A stretch of 64,000 nucleotides of DNA from positions 1-64,000 of the forward strand of contig CAIQOV010000014.1 in the NCBI GenBank assembly GCA_903873585.1, read 5' to 3'. Below, one piece after another: positions 26,125 to 35,117 of the stretch. How positions within the stretch are numbered: position 1 is the stretch's first letter; each line of letters starts with the position of its first letter. Under the pieces are notes generated by a model. The model was not told where the DNA came from and did not search any database. It was given only the letters and a program-made list of their open reading frames with translations. Position numbers and translations under genes: made by a program. This stretch comes from an uncultured Rhodobacterales bacterium (GTDB lineage: Bacteria; Pseudomonadota; Alphaproteobacteria; Rhodobacterales; Rhodobacteraceae).

Positions 26125-28128
26125 ATGGCCCCCAAAGACAATGACGACGTGAAGCCCGAAGGCGAAGAGCAAGATGTCTCGCTTGACCTAAGCCAAGCCG
26201 CCGTCAAACGGATGATCGCCGACGCCAGAGAGCGCGGCTATATCACCTATGATCAGCTGAACTCTGTCATGCCCCCAGAACAGGTGTCGTCCGAGCAGAT
26301 CGAAGATGTGATGTCGATGCTGTCGGAAATGGGCATCAACATTATTGAGAACGAAGAGGGCGAAGAGGCCGAGGTAGAGGGCGGCGAACTGGTCGAAACT
26401 TCCTCCTCTGCGCGCGATGTCGCCGTGGTTACCTCGACGACCGAGGCGCTTGATCGCACCGATGACCCGGTGCGGATGTACCTGCGCGAAATGGGTTCGG
26501 TTGAACTTTTGTCGCGCGAAGGCGAAATTGCCATCGCCAAGCGGATTGAAGCAGGCCGCAACACGATGATTGCGGGCCTGTGCGAAAGCCCGCTGACCTT
26601 TCAGGCCATCATCATCTGGCGCGATGAACTTCTGACCGAAGACATTTTGCTGCGCGATGTGATCGACCTAGAAGCCACCTTTGGCCGCAGCCTTGAGGGC
26701 GAAGAAGGCATCGTTGGCGCAGAAATCGACGGGCTGGATATTGACGGCGTCTCTGCCGCCCCGCGCCGTGCGGCGGGCGACGAACCCGAACTGGACGCTG
26801 ACGGCAACCCCCTGATGGGCGCTGTCGAAGATGACGAAGACGACGAAGACGGCGTGGCCATGTCTTTGGCCGCAATGGAAGCGGCGCTAAAGCCGCAGGT
26901 CTTGGAAACGCTGGACAAGATCGCCGAAGACTACGGCAAATTGGAAGAAATGCAAAACCTGCGCATGGATGCCGCTTTGACCGTGAAAACCCAGTTCTCG
27001 GCGGTTGACGAGGCGGCGTATCAGCAGCTGCGCTCGGAAATCGTTAAGCTGGTCAACGAATTGCACCTGCACAACAACCGCATCGAAGCGCTGATTGACC
27101 AGCTTTACGGCATCAACCGCAAGATCATGGTGATCAATTCCGGCATGGTGAAGCTGGCCGACGCCGCCCGCATCAACCGCCGCGAGTTTATCGACGAATA
27201 TCAAGGCTACGAACTTGACCCGACATGGGTTGACCGCATGGCCGCCAAAGCTGGCCGTGGCTGGCAGGTTTTGATCGAAAAAAGCCGTGCCGCGATTGAC
27301 GATCTGCGTGGCGAAATGGCCGACGTTGGCAAATATGTCGGCGTCGATATTTCCGAATTCCGCCGCATCGTGAACCAAGTGCAAAAGGGCGAGAAAGAGG
27401 CGCGGCAGGCCAAAAAGGAAATGGTCGAAGCCAACCTGCGTCTGGTGATCTCGATTGCCAAGAAATATACCAACCGTGGTTTGCAATTCTTGGACCTGAT
27501 CCAAGAAGGCAATATCGGCCTGATGAAAGCCGTTGATAAGTTTGAATATCGTCGCGGCTACAAGTTTTCGACCTATGCCACATGGTGGATCCGTCAGGCC
27601 ATCACACGCTCGATCGCCGATCAAGCCCGCACCATCCGCATTCCGGTGCATATGATCGAGACGATCAACAAACTGGTGCGCACCGGTCGGCAAATGCTGC
27701 ACGAAATTGGCCGCGAACCCACGCCAGAAGAATTGGCCGCCAAGTTGCAAATGCCTTTGGAAAAAGTGCGCAAGGTGATGAAAATCGCCAAAGAGCCGAT
27801 TTCCTTGGAAACCCCGATTGGCGATGAAGAAGACAGCCAACTGGGCGATTTTATCGAAGATAAAAACGCCATCCTGCCGCTGGATTCGGCCATTCAGGAA
27901 AACCTGAAAGAAACCACAACCCGCGTGCTGGCCAGCCTGACCCCGCGCGAAGAACGCGTGCTGCGGATGCGCTTTGGCATCGGCATGAACACCGACCACA
28001 CGCTGGAAGAGGTGGGCCAACAGTTCAGCGTCACCCGCGAACGCATCCGCCAGATCGAAGCGAAAGCGCTGCGCAAGCTAAAGCACCCCAGCCGCAGCCG
28101 GAAGTTGCGCAGTTTCTTGGATCAATAA
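26125..28128 (+). CDS. rpoD: RNA polymerase housekeeping sigma factor RpoD (sigma-70)
   Basis: A 667-residue primary sigma factor. Region 1.1 is near the N-terminus ([21 protein letters not shown]), region 1.2 around [21 protein letters not shown], a large acidic non-essential insert at about 190-290, region 2 with [20 protein letters not shown], region 3, and region 4.2 with [21 protein letters not shown]. It recognises -10/-35 promoters for most genes. ATG 26125 follows TCGGAGT. The gap upstream carries repeated GATTC sites, and its last 32 bases are repeated downstream next to palindromic repeats. Confidence 0.98.
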   Translation: MAPKDNDDVKPEGEEQDVSLDLSQAAVKRMIADARERGYITYDQLNSVMPPEQVSSEQIEDVMSMLSEMGINIIENEEGEEAEVEGGELVETSSSARDVAVVTSTTEALDRTDDPVRMYLREMGSVELLSREGEIAIAKRIEAGRNTMIAGLCESPLTFQAIIIWRDELLTEDILLRDVIDLEATFGRSLEGEEGIVGAEIDGLDIDGVSAAPRRAAGDEPELDADGNPLMGAVEDDEDDEDGVAMSLAAMEAALKPQVLETLDKIAEDYGKLEEMQNLRMDAALTVKTQFSAVDEAAYQQLRSEIVKLVNELHLHNNRIEALIDQLYGINRKIMVINSGMVKLADAARINRREFIDEYQGYELDPTWVDRMAAKAGRGWQVLIEKSRAAIDDLRGEMADVGKYVGVDISEFRRIVNQVQKGEKEARQAKKEMVEANLRLVISIAKKYTNRGLQFLDLIQEGNIGLMKAVDKFEYRRGYKFSTYATWWIRQAITRSIADQARTIRIPVHMIETINKLVRTGRQMLHEIGREPTPEELAAKLQMPLEKVRKVMKIAKEPISLETPIGDEEDSQLGDFIEDKNAILPLDSAIQENLKETTTRVLASLTPREERVLRMRFGIGMNTDHTLEEVGQQFSVTRERIRQIEAKALRKLKHPSRSRKLRSFLDQ

Positions 28129-28133
28129 TGTGC

Positions 28134-28198
28134 GGTGCGTGCAAGCACGCACCCTACCAACGGGGATTGAGAAGGTAGGGTGCGTGCTTGCACGCACC
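28134..28198. repeat. 25-base inverted pair of GTAGGGTGCGT-family palindromes
   Basis: GGTGCGTGC-AA-GCACGCACCCTACC (28134-28158) is repeated as its exact reverse complement at 28174-28198 with a 15-base spacer. Each unit is itself palindromic (9-base arms), so the pair can fold as two small hairpins or as one large 25-base stem. It starts five bases after the rpoD stop. Confidence 0.9.
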
Positions 28199-28215
28199 GC
28201 CTCGCCCCCGCGCAA

Positions 28216-28245
28216 GGGTGCGTGAAATCACGCACCCTACCCACT
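28216..28245. repeat. GTAGGGTGCGT-family palindrome, type 2
   Basis: GGGTGCGTGA-AA-TCACGCACCC with perfect 10-base arms, followed by TACCCACT. A copy identical over 30 bases occurs at 28332-28361. Confidence 0.9.
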
Positions 28246-28261
28246 GAAGCATCCGATCAGA

Positions 28262-28293
28262 AGCCGGAAGTTGCGGAGTTTCTTGGATCAATA
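28262..28293. repeat. duplicated 3' end of rpoD
   Basis: These 32 bases match the last bases of rpoD (28096-28127) with a single difference (GCG-G-AG versus GCG-C-AG). The copy includes the codons for the RpoD C-terminal residues and is followed by another palindrome, as in the original. It is not translated in a usable frame here. Confidence 0.88.
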
Positions 28294-28295
28294 TC

Positions 28296-28361
28296 GTAGG
28301 GTGCGTGCTTGCACGCACCACCCCGCGCCATGGGTGCGTGAAATCACGCACCCTACCCACT
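28296..28361. repeat. second palindrome pair after the duplicated rpoD tail
   Basis: GTAGGGTGCGTGCTTGCACGCACC (28296-28319) equals most of the 28174-28198 unit, and 28332-28361 is a 30-base identical copy of 28216-28245. Together with 28262-28293 this is a shortened second copy of the region that follows rpoD. Confidence 0.88.
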
Positions 28362-28446
28362 AGATTTGTGGACGAAGTCCGCGAAAGGTTGGATCGCGCA
28401 ACAAACTGGAGGAGGTGGTAGGTACTCCTGCCCCCCCCTTGACTCC

Positions 28447-28466
28447 ATGTACGCAATCACGTACAT
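28447..28466. promoter_or_regulatory. yefM-yoeB operator palindrome
   Basis: ATGTACG-CAATCA-CGTACAT is a perfect inverted repeat with 7-base arms ending eight bases before the yefM start. YefM-YoeB complexes of E. coli autorepress by binding palindromes with TGTACA cores, so this is a likely operator for conditional autorepression of the pair. Confidence 0.65.
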
Positions 28467-28474
28467 TCCCCCTC

Positions 28475-28750
28475 ATGAAAACCCTCTCCTCCACCGAACT
28501 GCGCGCCAATCTTTCCGCTGTCATGGACCGCGTGAATGATGATCATGAACCCGTCATCGTCCACCGCGCCAAGGGCAAGCCTGTGGTCATGGTCAGTCTG
28601 GAAGACTGGGCCAGCATGGATGAGACGACTTATCTTACGTCGTCTCCCGCCAACAAAGCCGCCCTCGACGAGGCGATCCGCGGCCTGAGCGCGGGCGAGC
28701 CGGCCATCGTTAAGACGATGGAAGAGTTGGAAGCGATGGCGCGGGATTGA
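28475..28750 (+). CDS. yefM: antitoxin, YefM/Phd family
   Basis: A 91-residue antitoxin. The N-terminal half (MKTLSSTELRANLSAVMDRVNDDHEPVIVHRAKGKPVVMVSLEDW) is the Phd/YefM DNA-binding dimer; the C-terminal tail (LDEAIRGLSAGEPAIVKTMEEL) is the toxin-neutralising helix. The start at 28475 is chosen over 28415 because it matches the family start and sits behind the operator. It binds YoeB and represses the operon. Its stop overlaps the TTG start of yoeB. Confidence 0.94.
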   Translation: MKTLSSTELRANLSAVMDRVNDDHEPVIVHRAKGKPVVMVSLEDWASMDETTYLTSSPANKAALDEAIRGLSAGEPAIVKTMEELEAMARD

Positions 28751-29007
28751 ACATCGTCTTTCATGCCTCCGCGTTTGACCAATATGTCGAATGGCAAAGG
28801 ATTGATCGCACACTTCTGGCCAAGATCAACCGCCTGATTGCCGAATGCCAGCGCCATCCGTTTGAAGGCACGGGCAAGCCAGAACCGCTGCGCGGCGATT
28901 ATTCCGGATGGTGGTCGCGCCGGATCGACCGTGAGCATCGCTTGGTGTACCGTGTCTCAGGAAACGTGCTAGAAATCGCCCAGTGCCGCTATCACTACCA
29001 AGGTTAA
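28747..29007 (+). CDS. yoeB: toxin YoeB (Txe family mRNA interferase)
   Basis: An 86-residue RelE-fold endoribonuclease that cleaves mRNA in the ribosomal A site. Catalytic residues fall at the same numbers as in E. coli YoeB: Glu46 (GKPEPL), Arg65 (EHRLVY) and His83 before Tyr84 (CRYHYQG); the conserved SGWWSRRID is intact. So the toxin looks active. The start codon is TTG at 28747, overlapping the antitoxin stop (TTGA). The next in-frame ATG would remove the fold, so TTG is the credible start. A weak start codon would keep toxin below antitoxin. Confidence 0.94.
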   Translation: MNIVFHASAFDQYVEWQRIDRTLLAKINRLIAECQRHPFEGTGKPEPLRGDYSGWWSRRIDREHRLVYRVSGNVLEIAQCRYHYQG

Positions 29008-29016
29008 GGTGCCCCC

Positions 29017-29286
29017 ATGTCCCTGCTCTCTCGCCTCTTTTCCAAATCTTCCCCCAAGGCCCCCGAACCCATTGTGCACAAAGACTGCCGCATCTTTGCC
29101 CAGCCAGTGGCGGCATCGGGCGGCCACCGCATCGCGGCGCGCATTGAAAAAGACATTGCAGGCCAGACCAAGACCCACCTGATGCAGCGCGCCGATACCT
29201 GCACGTCGCTGCAAGAGGCGAGTGACCTGTCGATCGCCAAGGCCCGCCAAGCGATTGACCAGTTGGGCGACACACTCTTTGTCTAA
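29017..29286 (+). CDS. HlyU-family protein
   Basis: An 89-residue protein matching the HlyU family (PF10115): CRIFAQPVAASGGHRIAARIEKDIAGQTKTHLMQRADT, then EASDLSIAKARQAIDQLGD. The name comes from the Vibrio haemolysin regulator, but this short alphaproteobacterial group is a different fold from the ArsR-type Vibrio HlyU and has no proven function. It starts nine bases after yoeB and could ride on the toxin-antitoxin transcript. Confidence 0.8.
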   Translation: MSLLSRLFSKSSPKAPEPIVHKDCRIFAQPVAASGGHRIAARIEKDIAGQTKTHLMQRADTCTSLQEASDLSIAKARQAIDQLGDTLFV

Positions 29287-29351
29287 ACCCATAGACGCCG
29301 CGCGCCCATTGGCCTAAGGCCGTGCCATGCCCCCCCTTGCCGGAGCCTGCC

Positions 29352-29744
29352 ATGACCGAACCTGAAACCACCGTCACGCCCCTTACCGCCCAACGCGCCC
29401 GCGCCGCGATCCGCATCGTGGGCCAAGCCCTGCAAGCGGGTGAGATGGCTGTGACCTATTCCGAACTTGCCCGCCGCTTGGGCATGTCGAAGGTGAACGG
29501 GCAGGGGCTGAACGCCTATCTGATCGAAGCCGCAGCGATTTGTGCCGAACTGGGCCTGCCCAATATTGGTGTGCTGGTTGTATCACAAGACTCTTTGGCC
29601 GCAGGCACCCCGATGCCAGCCGAAGGGTCGCTTTCGGCCACGTTCTACGCCAAGACCGGCCTTGACCGCGAGGATGTTCCCGCCGAACAGGCTCGCCTGC
29701 GCGCGGTGGATTGGGCCGCCGCTTTGGCCCGCCTAGACGCCTGA
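29352..29744 (+). CDS. conserved hypothetical protein
   Basis: A 130-residue protein that I do not recognise. The first 60 residues (AARAAIRIVGQALQAGEMAVTYSELARRLGMS) look like a helical, possibly winged-helix segment; the rest alternates short strands and helices (LPNIGVLVVSQDSLAAGTPMPAEG). There is no signal peptide or membrane helix. ATG 29352 follows a GGAG site; the track start at 29322 is ten codons longer. Codon use resembles the neighbours, so it is probably a real resident gene. Confidence 0.6.
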   Translation: MTEPETTVTPLTAQRARAAIRIVGQALQAGEMAVTYSELARRLGMSKVNGQGLNAYLIEAAAICAELGLPNIGVLVVSQDSLAAGTPMPAEGSLSATFYAKTGLDREDVPAEQARLRAVDWAAALARLDA

Positions 29745-29890
29745 CCTGATCGCGTGCTGCCACAGTCTATATCTAGCGGGCGCATATTCCCCCTAGCCTA
29801 AGGCTGCGCTCTGCCCCTATACTTATCCACAAGGGGCGGGTGAGCCGCTATGACAAGCTTTGGCAGGTAACAACAAAAAGGTGCAAGCCC

Positions 29891-30358
29891 ATGCGCTGCC
29901 CATTCTGCGGCAATATTGACACGCAAGTGAAAGACTCCCGTCCAGCCGAAGATCACGTTTCGATCCGGCGCAGGCGCTTTTGTCAGGCTTGCGGCGGTCG
30001 CTTTACCACCTATGAACGCGTGCAACTGCGCGATCTGGTGGTGATCAAATCATCGGGCAAGCGCGAGGATTTTGACCGTTCCAAGCTGGAACGGTCCATC
30101 CGCATCGCGATGCAAAAGCGCCCGATTGATCCAGACCGGATAGATCAGATGATTTCCGGCATCGTGCGGCGTTTGGAAAGTTTGGGTGATACCGACATTC
30201 CGTCAAAAACGATTGGCGAGATTGTGATGGAAAGCCTCGCACGGATCGACACCGTCGGCTATGTGCGCTTTGCCAGCGTTTACAAGAACTTCCAAGCGGC
30301 AGATGACTTTGACCGCTTTGTTTCCGAACTGCGCCCGATGCCCAGCACCGATGACTGA
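29891..30358 (+). CDS. nrdR: transcriptional repressor NrdR
   Basis: A 155-residue ATP-cone repressor of ribonucleotide reductase genes. The N-terminal zinc ribbon has MRCPFCGN (Cys3, Cys6) and [12 protein letters not shown] (Cys31, Cys34); the ATP-cone ([20 protein letters not shown]) follows at about residue 47. It senses ATP/dATP and binds NrdR boxes; no such box is obvious in this window. ATG 29891 is the family start. It overlaps ribD by eight bases, the standard nrdR-ribD order of alphaproteobacteria. Confidence 0.97.
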   Translation: MRCPFCGNIDTQVKDSRPAEDHVSIRRRRFCQACGGRFTTYERVQLRDLVVIKSSGKREDFDRSKLERSIRIAMQKRPIDPDRIDQMISGIVRRLESLGDTDIPSKTIGEIVMESLARIDTVGYVRFASVYKNFQAADDFDRFVSELRPMPSTDD

Positions 30359-31439
30359 CGACGACCACATGGCCCATTCCCTGCGCCTTGGGGCGCGAGG
30401 ATTGGGGGCCACTTGGCCCAATCCGGCGGTGGGCTGCGTGATCGTGAACGGCGCTGTGGTGGGGCGCGGCTGGACGCAACTTGGCGGCAGGCCCCATGCG
30501 GAAGCGATGGCCTTGGCCCAAGCGGGCGATGCGGCGCGGGGGGCTACGGCCTATGTCACGCTGGAACCCTGTGCGCATCACGGTAAGACCCCGCCCTGTG
30601 CGCAGGCGCTGATTGATGCGGGGGTTGCGCGGGTGGTGACAGCCCTAACCGACCCCGACGCGCGCGTGGCAGGCCGTGGTCACGCCATGCTGCGGGCGGC
30701 TGGCATTGCTGTGACAGAAGGGGTGCTGCATGACGCAGCCCGCCAAGCCAATGCGGGCTTTCTGAAGCGCATCACCCAAGGCCTGCCGCTGGTAACGCTG
30801 AAAATGGCCGCAACGCTTGATGGCCGCACGGCCACCGCCAGTGGTGAAAGCCGTTGGATCACCGGCCCCCAAGCCCGCCGCGCGGTGCACGCTTTGCGCC
30901 TGACCCATGACGCCGTGCTGGTGGGCGCAGGCACGGCGCGGGCGGATGACCCTGATCTGACGGTGCGCGACATGGGGGCCACCCGCCAACCCGTGCGCAT
31001 TGTTATCGACGCAGCGCTGTCCCATGCGCCCGACAGCAAACTTGGCCGCAGCGCTCAGCTTTCCCCCGTCTGGATGTTGCATGGCCCCGCCGCCGCCCAA
31101 GGCGCGCGCAAGGCTTGGGAGGCGACCGGCGCTAAGCTCATCGAACTGCCCGCCAGCCCCCACATCTCGCTGCGTTCAGCTCTTCAGGCGCTGGCCGCCC
31201 GAGGCATCACGCGTGTTTTGTGCGAAGGGGGGGCGACACTGGCTGCTCTAATGGTCGCAGACGATCTGGTTGACCGCGTGGTGCTGCACACCGCAGGCGC
31301 TTTGATCGGGGCCGAGGGTGCGCCTGTGTTTGGCCCCTTGCGCCTAACGCAGTTGTCCGACGCCTCACGCTGGGCCCGCCTATCGCTGCGCGCGCTTGGC
31401 GGCGATGTCGAAACCATCTGGCAGCGCTTGCCTGCCTGA
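30351..31439 (+). CDS. ribD: bifunctional riboflavin deaminase/reductase RibD
   Basis: A 362-residue two-domain enzyme catalysing the second and third steps of riboflavin synthesis. The deaminase domain (1-145) has zinc ligands in HAEAMAL (His49) and [11 protein letters not shown] (Cys74, Cys83); the reductase domain (about 150-362) begins at [24 protein letters not shown]. The start ATG 30351 lies inside the nrdR end. The usual next genes ribE, ribBA, ribH and nusB do not follow. Confidence 0.96.
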   Translation: MTDDDHMAHSLRLGARGLGATWPNPAVGCVIVNGAVVGRGWTQLGGRPHAEAMALAQAGDAARGATAYVTLEPCAHHGKTPPCAQALIDAGVARVVTALTDPDARVAGRGHAMLRAAGIAVTEGVLHDAARQANAGFLKRITQGLPLVTLKMAATLDGRTATASGESRWITGPQARRAVHALRLTHDAVLVGAGTARADDPDLTVRDMGATRQPVRIVIDAALSHAPDSKLGRSAQLSPVWMLHGPAAAQGARKAWEATGAKLIELPASPHISLRSALQALAARGITRVLCEGGATLAALMVADDLVDRVVLHTAGALIGAEGAPVFGPLRLTQLSDASRWARLSLRALGGDVETIWQRLPA

Positions 31440-31498
31440 ACCCACCCCTTGTTCTGCTGGCCCACTTGCGCCATCGTGGCACAAACTTGGGGGGTGCT

Positions 31499-32422
31499 AT
31501 GCATATTCTGATCTTGGGCGCTGCGGGCATGATTGGCCGCAAACTGGCGCAGTCTTTGTCCGCCGACGGCCACCGCCTGACGCTGGCCGATGTGGTGCCG
31601 CCGCCCAACTTGCCCAACGCCACGGGCCTAACGCTTGACTTGACCGCCGCCGCCGCGCCAAGCCTGATCGTGGGGCGGCCTGACGCGATCATCCACTTGG
31701 CGGCGATTGTATCGGGCGAGGCTGAGGCCGATTTTGAAAAGGGCTACGCCACCAACCTCGATTCCACCCGCGCTTTGCTGGAAGCTATTCGCGCGACACC
31801 GGATTATGTGCCCAAGGTGATCTTCGCCTCGTCCATCGCGGTGTTTGGCGCGCCGTTTCCCGCCAAGATACCGGACGATTTTTTCACCACGCCGCGCACA
31901 TCCTATGGCACGCAAAAGGCCATCACTGAACTGCTGATTTCCGACTACACACGCCGTGGTTTCATCGACGGCGTATCTATCCGCCTGCCCACCATCTGCG
32001 TGCGACCGGGCCTGCCGAACAAAGCCGCCTCGGGCTTCTTTTCGAACATCATCCGCGAGCCTTTGGCGGGCAAGCCTGCCATCCTGCCCGTGGCAGACAC
32101 GGTGCGCCACTGGTTCGCCAGCCCCGGCGCTGCGGTGGGCTTTTTCCGCCACGCGCTGGCGCTGGATCTGACCCGCCTCGGCGACCGCCGCGCTGTGTCG
32201 ATGCCCGGCTTGTCGGCGACGGTGGCAGAGCAGATCGAAGCGTTGCGACGGGTGGCGGGGCAAAAGGCGGTGGATTTGATCACGCGCCAACCCGATGAGA
32301 TCATCACAAAAATCGTTGCCACTTGGCCCAGCGACTTTGACACGGCCCGCGCCAATGCTTTGGGCTTTGTGGCCGAAACCCGCTTTGATGACATTATCGC
32401 AGCCCACTTAAAGGACATCTGA
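31499..32422 (+). CDS. NAD-dependent epimerase/dehydratase-family protein, DenD-like (D-erythronate dehydrogenase)
   Basis: A 307-residue extended SDR. The Rossmann motif is ILGAAGMIGRKLA, the active site SSIAVFG with SYGTQKAITE (Y-x-x-x-K). The overall pattern (IIHLAAIVSGEAEADF, SIRLPTICVRPGLPNKAASGF) is that of DenD, which oxidises D-erythronate at C2 in four-carbon acid-sugar catabolism. The usual partners DenK/OtnK and OtnC are not next to it, so the substrate is unconfirmed. The start 31499 follows GGGGG. Its stop overlaps the SDR start by one base. Confidence 0.8.
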   Translation: MHILILGAAGMIGRKLAQSLSADGHRLTLADVVPPPNLPNATGLTLDLTAAAAPSLIVGRPDAIIHLAAIVSGEAEADFEKGYATNLDSTRALLEAIRATPDYVPKVIFASSIAVFGAPFPAKIPDDFFTTPRTSYGTQKAITELLISDYTRRGFIDGVSIRLPTICVRPGLPNKAASGFFSNIIREPLAGKPAILPVADTVRHWFASPGAAVGFFRHALALDLTRLGDRRAVSMPGLSATVAEQIEALRRVAGQKAVDLITRQPDEIITKIVATWPSDFDTARANALGFVAETRFDDIIAAHLKDI

Positions 32423-33093
32423 TGGCGCGCCCCATACATCCCACAGCCTTGGTCACCGGCGGCAATCGTGGCATTGGCTATCAAATCGCCCAAGGCCTGA
32501 TCGCCCAAGGTGTGGCCGTCACCATCGGCGCAAGGTCTGAAGCCGAGGGCCACACCGCAGCCGAGGCCTTGGGTTGCCGCTTCACCAAGATCGACCTGCT
32601 GAACCCCGACAGCTATTTTGACGCCTATGCCAAATCGGGTGGCTGGGATATTTTGGTCAACAATGCGGGCATCTTAAAGGATGTCTCGCTGCTCGACAAA
32701 GGATCCGACTTTGACGAGGCGATGGAGGTGATGGTGGCCGCCCCCCTAGACCTGATCCGCCTGAACACCCCGCATTGGCGGCGCACGGGCTGGGGGCGGA
32801 TTGTGAACCTGTCGTCCAGCCTTGGCGCGCATGAACGCGGGTTGCAGGGGCCGGGGGCCTATTCGGTGGCCAAGGCGTCTTTGAATGCGCTGACACGCGT
32901 TTTGGTGCGTGACCTGCCTGCGGGGGTGAAGATCAACTCTTGCGATCCGGGCTGGGTCGCCACCCGCATGGGCGGCCCGACAGCGCCTGTGACGGTAGAG
33001 GAGGGGGCCGACACCCCGCTTTGGCTGGCCCTATTGCCCGACGATGGCCCGACTGGCGGGTTCTTTCGCAAGCGCGAAGTTGCGGCGTGGTGA
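32422..33093 (+). CDS. short-chain dehydrogenase/reductase
   Basis: A 223-residue classical SDR. The coenzyme loop is TGGNRGIGYQIA, then NNAG, Ser in NLSSSLG and the catalytic YSVAK. It ends in a short C-terminal segment (GGFFRKREVAAW). Overlap with the upstream DenD-like gene suggests the two act in one pathway, perhaps on a sugar acid or aldehyde. The substrate cannot be assigned. Confidence 0.85.
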   Translation: MARPIHPTALVTGGNRGIGYQIAQGLIAQGVAVTIGARSEAEGHTAAEALGCRFTKIDLLNPDSYFDAYAKSGGWDILVNNAGILKDVSLLDKGSDFDEAMEVMVAAPLDLIRLNTPHWRRTGWGRIVNLSSSLGAHERGLQGPGAYSVAKASLNALTRVLVRDLPAGVKINSCDPGWVATRMGGPTAPVTVEEGADTPLWLALLPDDGPTGGFFRKREVAAW

Positions 33094-33156
33094 AAGCGGG
33101 GGGCCAGCCCCCCGCACCCCCCGGGATATTTGAGCACGTATGAAAGGAGAGGCGGG

Positions 33157-33603
33157 TCAGGCTTCGACGGGCACCGAATACAGGATGAAGTCTGATTTCG
33201 GGCGGTAGGTGTCGTACAGCCTGCGGCCGGCATAGTTGAACTCTTGCGTCAGCCAGCGGACGTTGGTGAAGCCGTTTGATTTGGCAAAGCCCATCACATG
33301 GTCAATCATCGCCCGCCCGATGCCGCCGCCACGCTGGCCGGGGCGCACGTAAAGGTCTGACAGGTAGACAACCTTGGCACCCGAAAGTGAGCGGTGCATC
33401 AGTTGGTATTGGCACAGCCCCACCACCTTGCCGTCTTGCAGGGCAAGGTCGGCCCAAAAATCTTCGGCGCTGAAAATCCACTCCCACGTGGCTTGCTTGC
33501 CTTCGGGCGTGGTGGTGGTTTTGTAAAAGGCGGCGTAGGCGTCAAACAGCTCTTCCCAGACGGCGCGGTCACTGGGGTGCAGGGGGCGGATTTCGATGGG
33601 CAT
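33157..33603 (-). CDS. GNAT-family N-acetyltransferase
   Basis: A 148-residue GNAT enzyme: [20 protein letters not shown] at the N-terminus, the beta-4 strand with [21 protein letters not shown] (acetyl-CoA pyrophosphate loop), then a C-terminal RRLYDTY. The start at 33603 removes 41 doubtful residues of the track ORF. It converges with the SDR gene and is divergent from murD, with 109 bases between starts. The acceptor substrate is unknown. Confidence 0.87.
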   Translation of the reverse strand: MPIEIRPLHPSDRAVWEELFDAYAAFYKTTTTPEGKQATWEWIFSAEDFWADLALQDGKVVGLCQYQLMHRSLSGAKVVYLSDLYVRPGQRGGGIGRAMIDHVMGFAKSNGFTNVRWLTQEFNYAGRRLYDTYRPKSDFILYSVPVEA

Positions 33604-33712
33604 GGCGTTCTCCAAGGTTGCGCAACCCTCGCGCCCCAAGTGGTCAGCGTCAAGCGCTTGCGGATGGCCCCCGCCTTCAGGCATGGTCGCCGCTGCACAA
33701 GTGGGGGCGAAG

Positions 33713-35116
33713 ATGATTCCAGTCATTGGCTATAAGGGGCACAAGGTGGCCGTGTTGGGCCTTGGCCGGTCGGGCCTTGCCACCGCAGCAGCGCTTGTGG
33801 CCGGCGGGGCCGAGCCTTTGTTGTGGGACGAGTCTGCGCAGGCACGTGATAAGGCCGAAGCCGCGGGTTACACACTGACCGATCTGTCACGTGCTGCGGC
33901 CTTTGACGGTGTTGCAGCCCTGATCACCAGCCCCGGCATCCCGCATCTATACCCCGCCCCCCACCCGATCATCGCGCGCGCCATGGCGCTGGGCATTCCG
34001 GTGGATAACGACATCGGCCTGTTCTTTCGCAGCTACGCCACGCCGGAATGGGACAATTTCGAAACAGCCCCCCGTGTGATCTGCGTGACCGGATCAAACG
34101 GCAAGTCAACCACCACGGCGCTGATCCACCACATCTTGGAAGAATGCGGCCGCCCCACCCAGATGGGCGGCAACATCGGGCGCGGCGCGCTTGACCTTGA
34201 CCCCGCCACTGACGGCGAGGTGGTGGTGCTGGAACTGTCGTCTTACCAAACCGACCTTGCTCGCTGCCTGACCCCCGATGTCGCCATCTTCACCAACCTG
34301 TCGGCTGACCACCTTGATCGCCACCACGGCATGGGCGGCTATTTCGCCGCCAAGCGCCGCCTGTTTGCCGAAGGTGGCCCCGACCGTGCGATTATTGGCG
34401 TGGATGAGGTTGAGGGGCGCTATCTGGCCAACCAAATGGCCGAAGGTGCTGGCGATGATCGGGTGATCCGCATCTCGTCTGGCCAAAAGCTGGATGGGTT
34501 TGGCTGGACGGTCTTTGCCCGCAAAGGCTTTTTGTCAGAATGGCGGCGCGGTAAGCAGGCGGCCTCGATCGACCTGCGCGAGGTGGCGGGCCTGCCCGGC
34601 GCACACAACCACCAAAACGCTTGCTGCGCTTATGCCGCTTGCCGCACGCTGGGCTTTTCGCCCAAGCAAATAGAAGCCGCCCTGCACAGCTTTGCAGGCC
34701 TTGCCCACCGCGCCCAAGTGATAGGCCAGCGCGGCGGGGTGCGCTTTATCAACGACAGCAAGGCGACCAATGCCGATAGCGCAGCCAAGGCGCTGCAATC
34801 TTATCCCAAGATCCGCTGGATCGCGGGGGGCATGGGCAAAGAGGGCGGGATCACGGGGTTGGTGCCCTTCTTAGGGTCGGTGCAAAAAGCCTACCTCATC
34901 GGGCAATCCGCCGCCGACTTTGCCGCCGAACTGGGCGATACGCCCTTTGAGATTTGCGAAACGATGGACCGCGCCGTGACCGCCGCCGCCGCCGAGGCGC
35001 AAGAGGGCGAGGTGGTGCTGCTTTCCCCCGCCGCAGCCTCGTTCGACCAATACCCCAATTTTGAAAAACGCGGCGAGGATTTCACCGCCCGTGTCCAAGC
35101 CCTGATCGGAGGCTAA
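33713..35116 (+). CDS. murD: UDP-N-acetylmuramoyl-alanine-D-glutamate ligase MurD
   Basis: A 467-residue cytoplasmic ligase adding D-Glu to UDP-MurNAc-L-Ala. N-terminal UDP-binding domain [23 protein letters not shown] loop [16 protein letters not shown] near residue 125, central Mur ligase motifs ([11 protein letters not shown]), and C-terminal [20 protein letters not shown] 33713 gives the normal N-terminus; the track start is inside the divergent GNAT promoter region. It is the first dcw gene in the window: mraY and earlier genes are not upstream. Confidence 0.97.
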   Translation: MIPVIGYKGHKVAVLGLGRSGLATAAALVAGGAEPLLWDESAQARDKAEAAGYTLTDLSRAAAFDGVAALITSPGIPHLYPAPHPIIARAMALGIPVDNDIGLFFRSYATPEWDNFETAPRVICVTGSNGKSTTTALIHHILEECGRPTQMGGNIGRGALDLDPATDGEVVVLELSSYQTDLARCLTPDVAIFTNLSADHLDRHHGMGGYFAAKRRLFAEGGPDRAIIGVDEVEGRYLANQMAEGAGDDRVIRISSGQKLDGFGWTVFARKGFLSEWRRGKQAASIDLREVAGLPGAHNHQNACCAYAACRTLGFSPKQIEAALHSFAGLAHRAQVIGQRGGVRFINDSKATNADSAAKALQSYPKIRWIAGGMGKEGGITGLVPFLGSVQKAYLIGQSAADFAAELGDTPFEICETMDRAVTAAAAEAQEGEVVLLSPAAASFDQYPNFEKRGEDFTARVQALIGG

Positions 35117-35117
35117 G

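Larger units (their letters stand above)
28129..28474. other. gene-free region full of palindromic repeats
   Basis: Between rpoD and yefM, 346 bases contain no credible gene. They hold five palindromic elements of the GTAGGGTGCGT family, a copy of the last bases of rpoD, and the yefM operator. The first hairpins also sit where rpoD transcription should end and may serve as its terminator. Confidence 0.75.

Noticed and set aside
26887-28020. 377-residue minus-strand ORF opposite rpoD
   Set aside because: His/Phe/Gln-rich antisense of the sigma factor; no family features.
28259-28295. Possible rpoD pseudogene fragment
   Set aside because: Only about 32 bases of rpoD are present, so it is better described as part of a repeat-mediated duplication than as a pseudogene.
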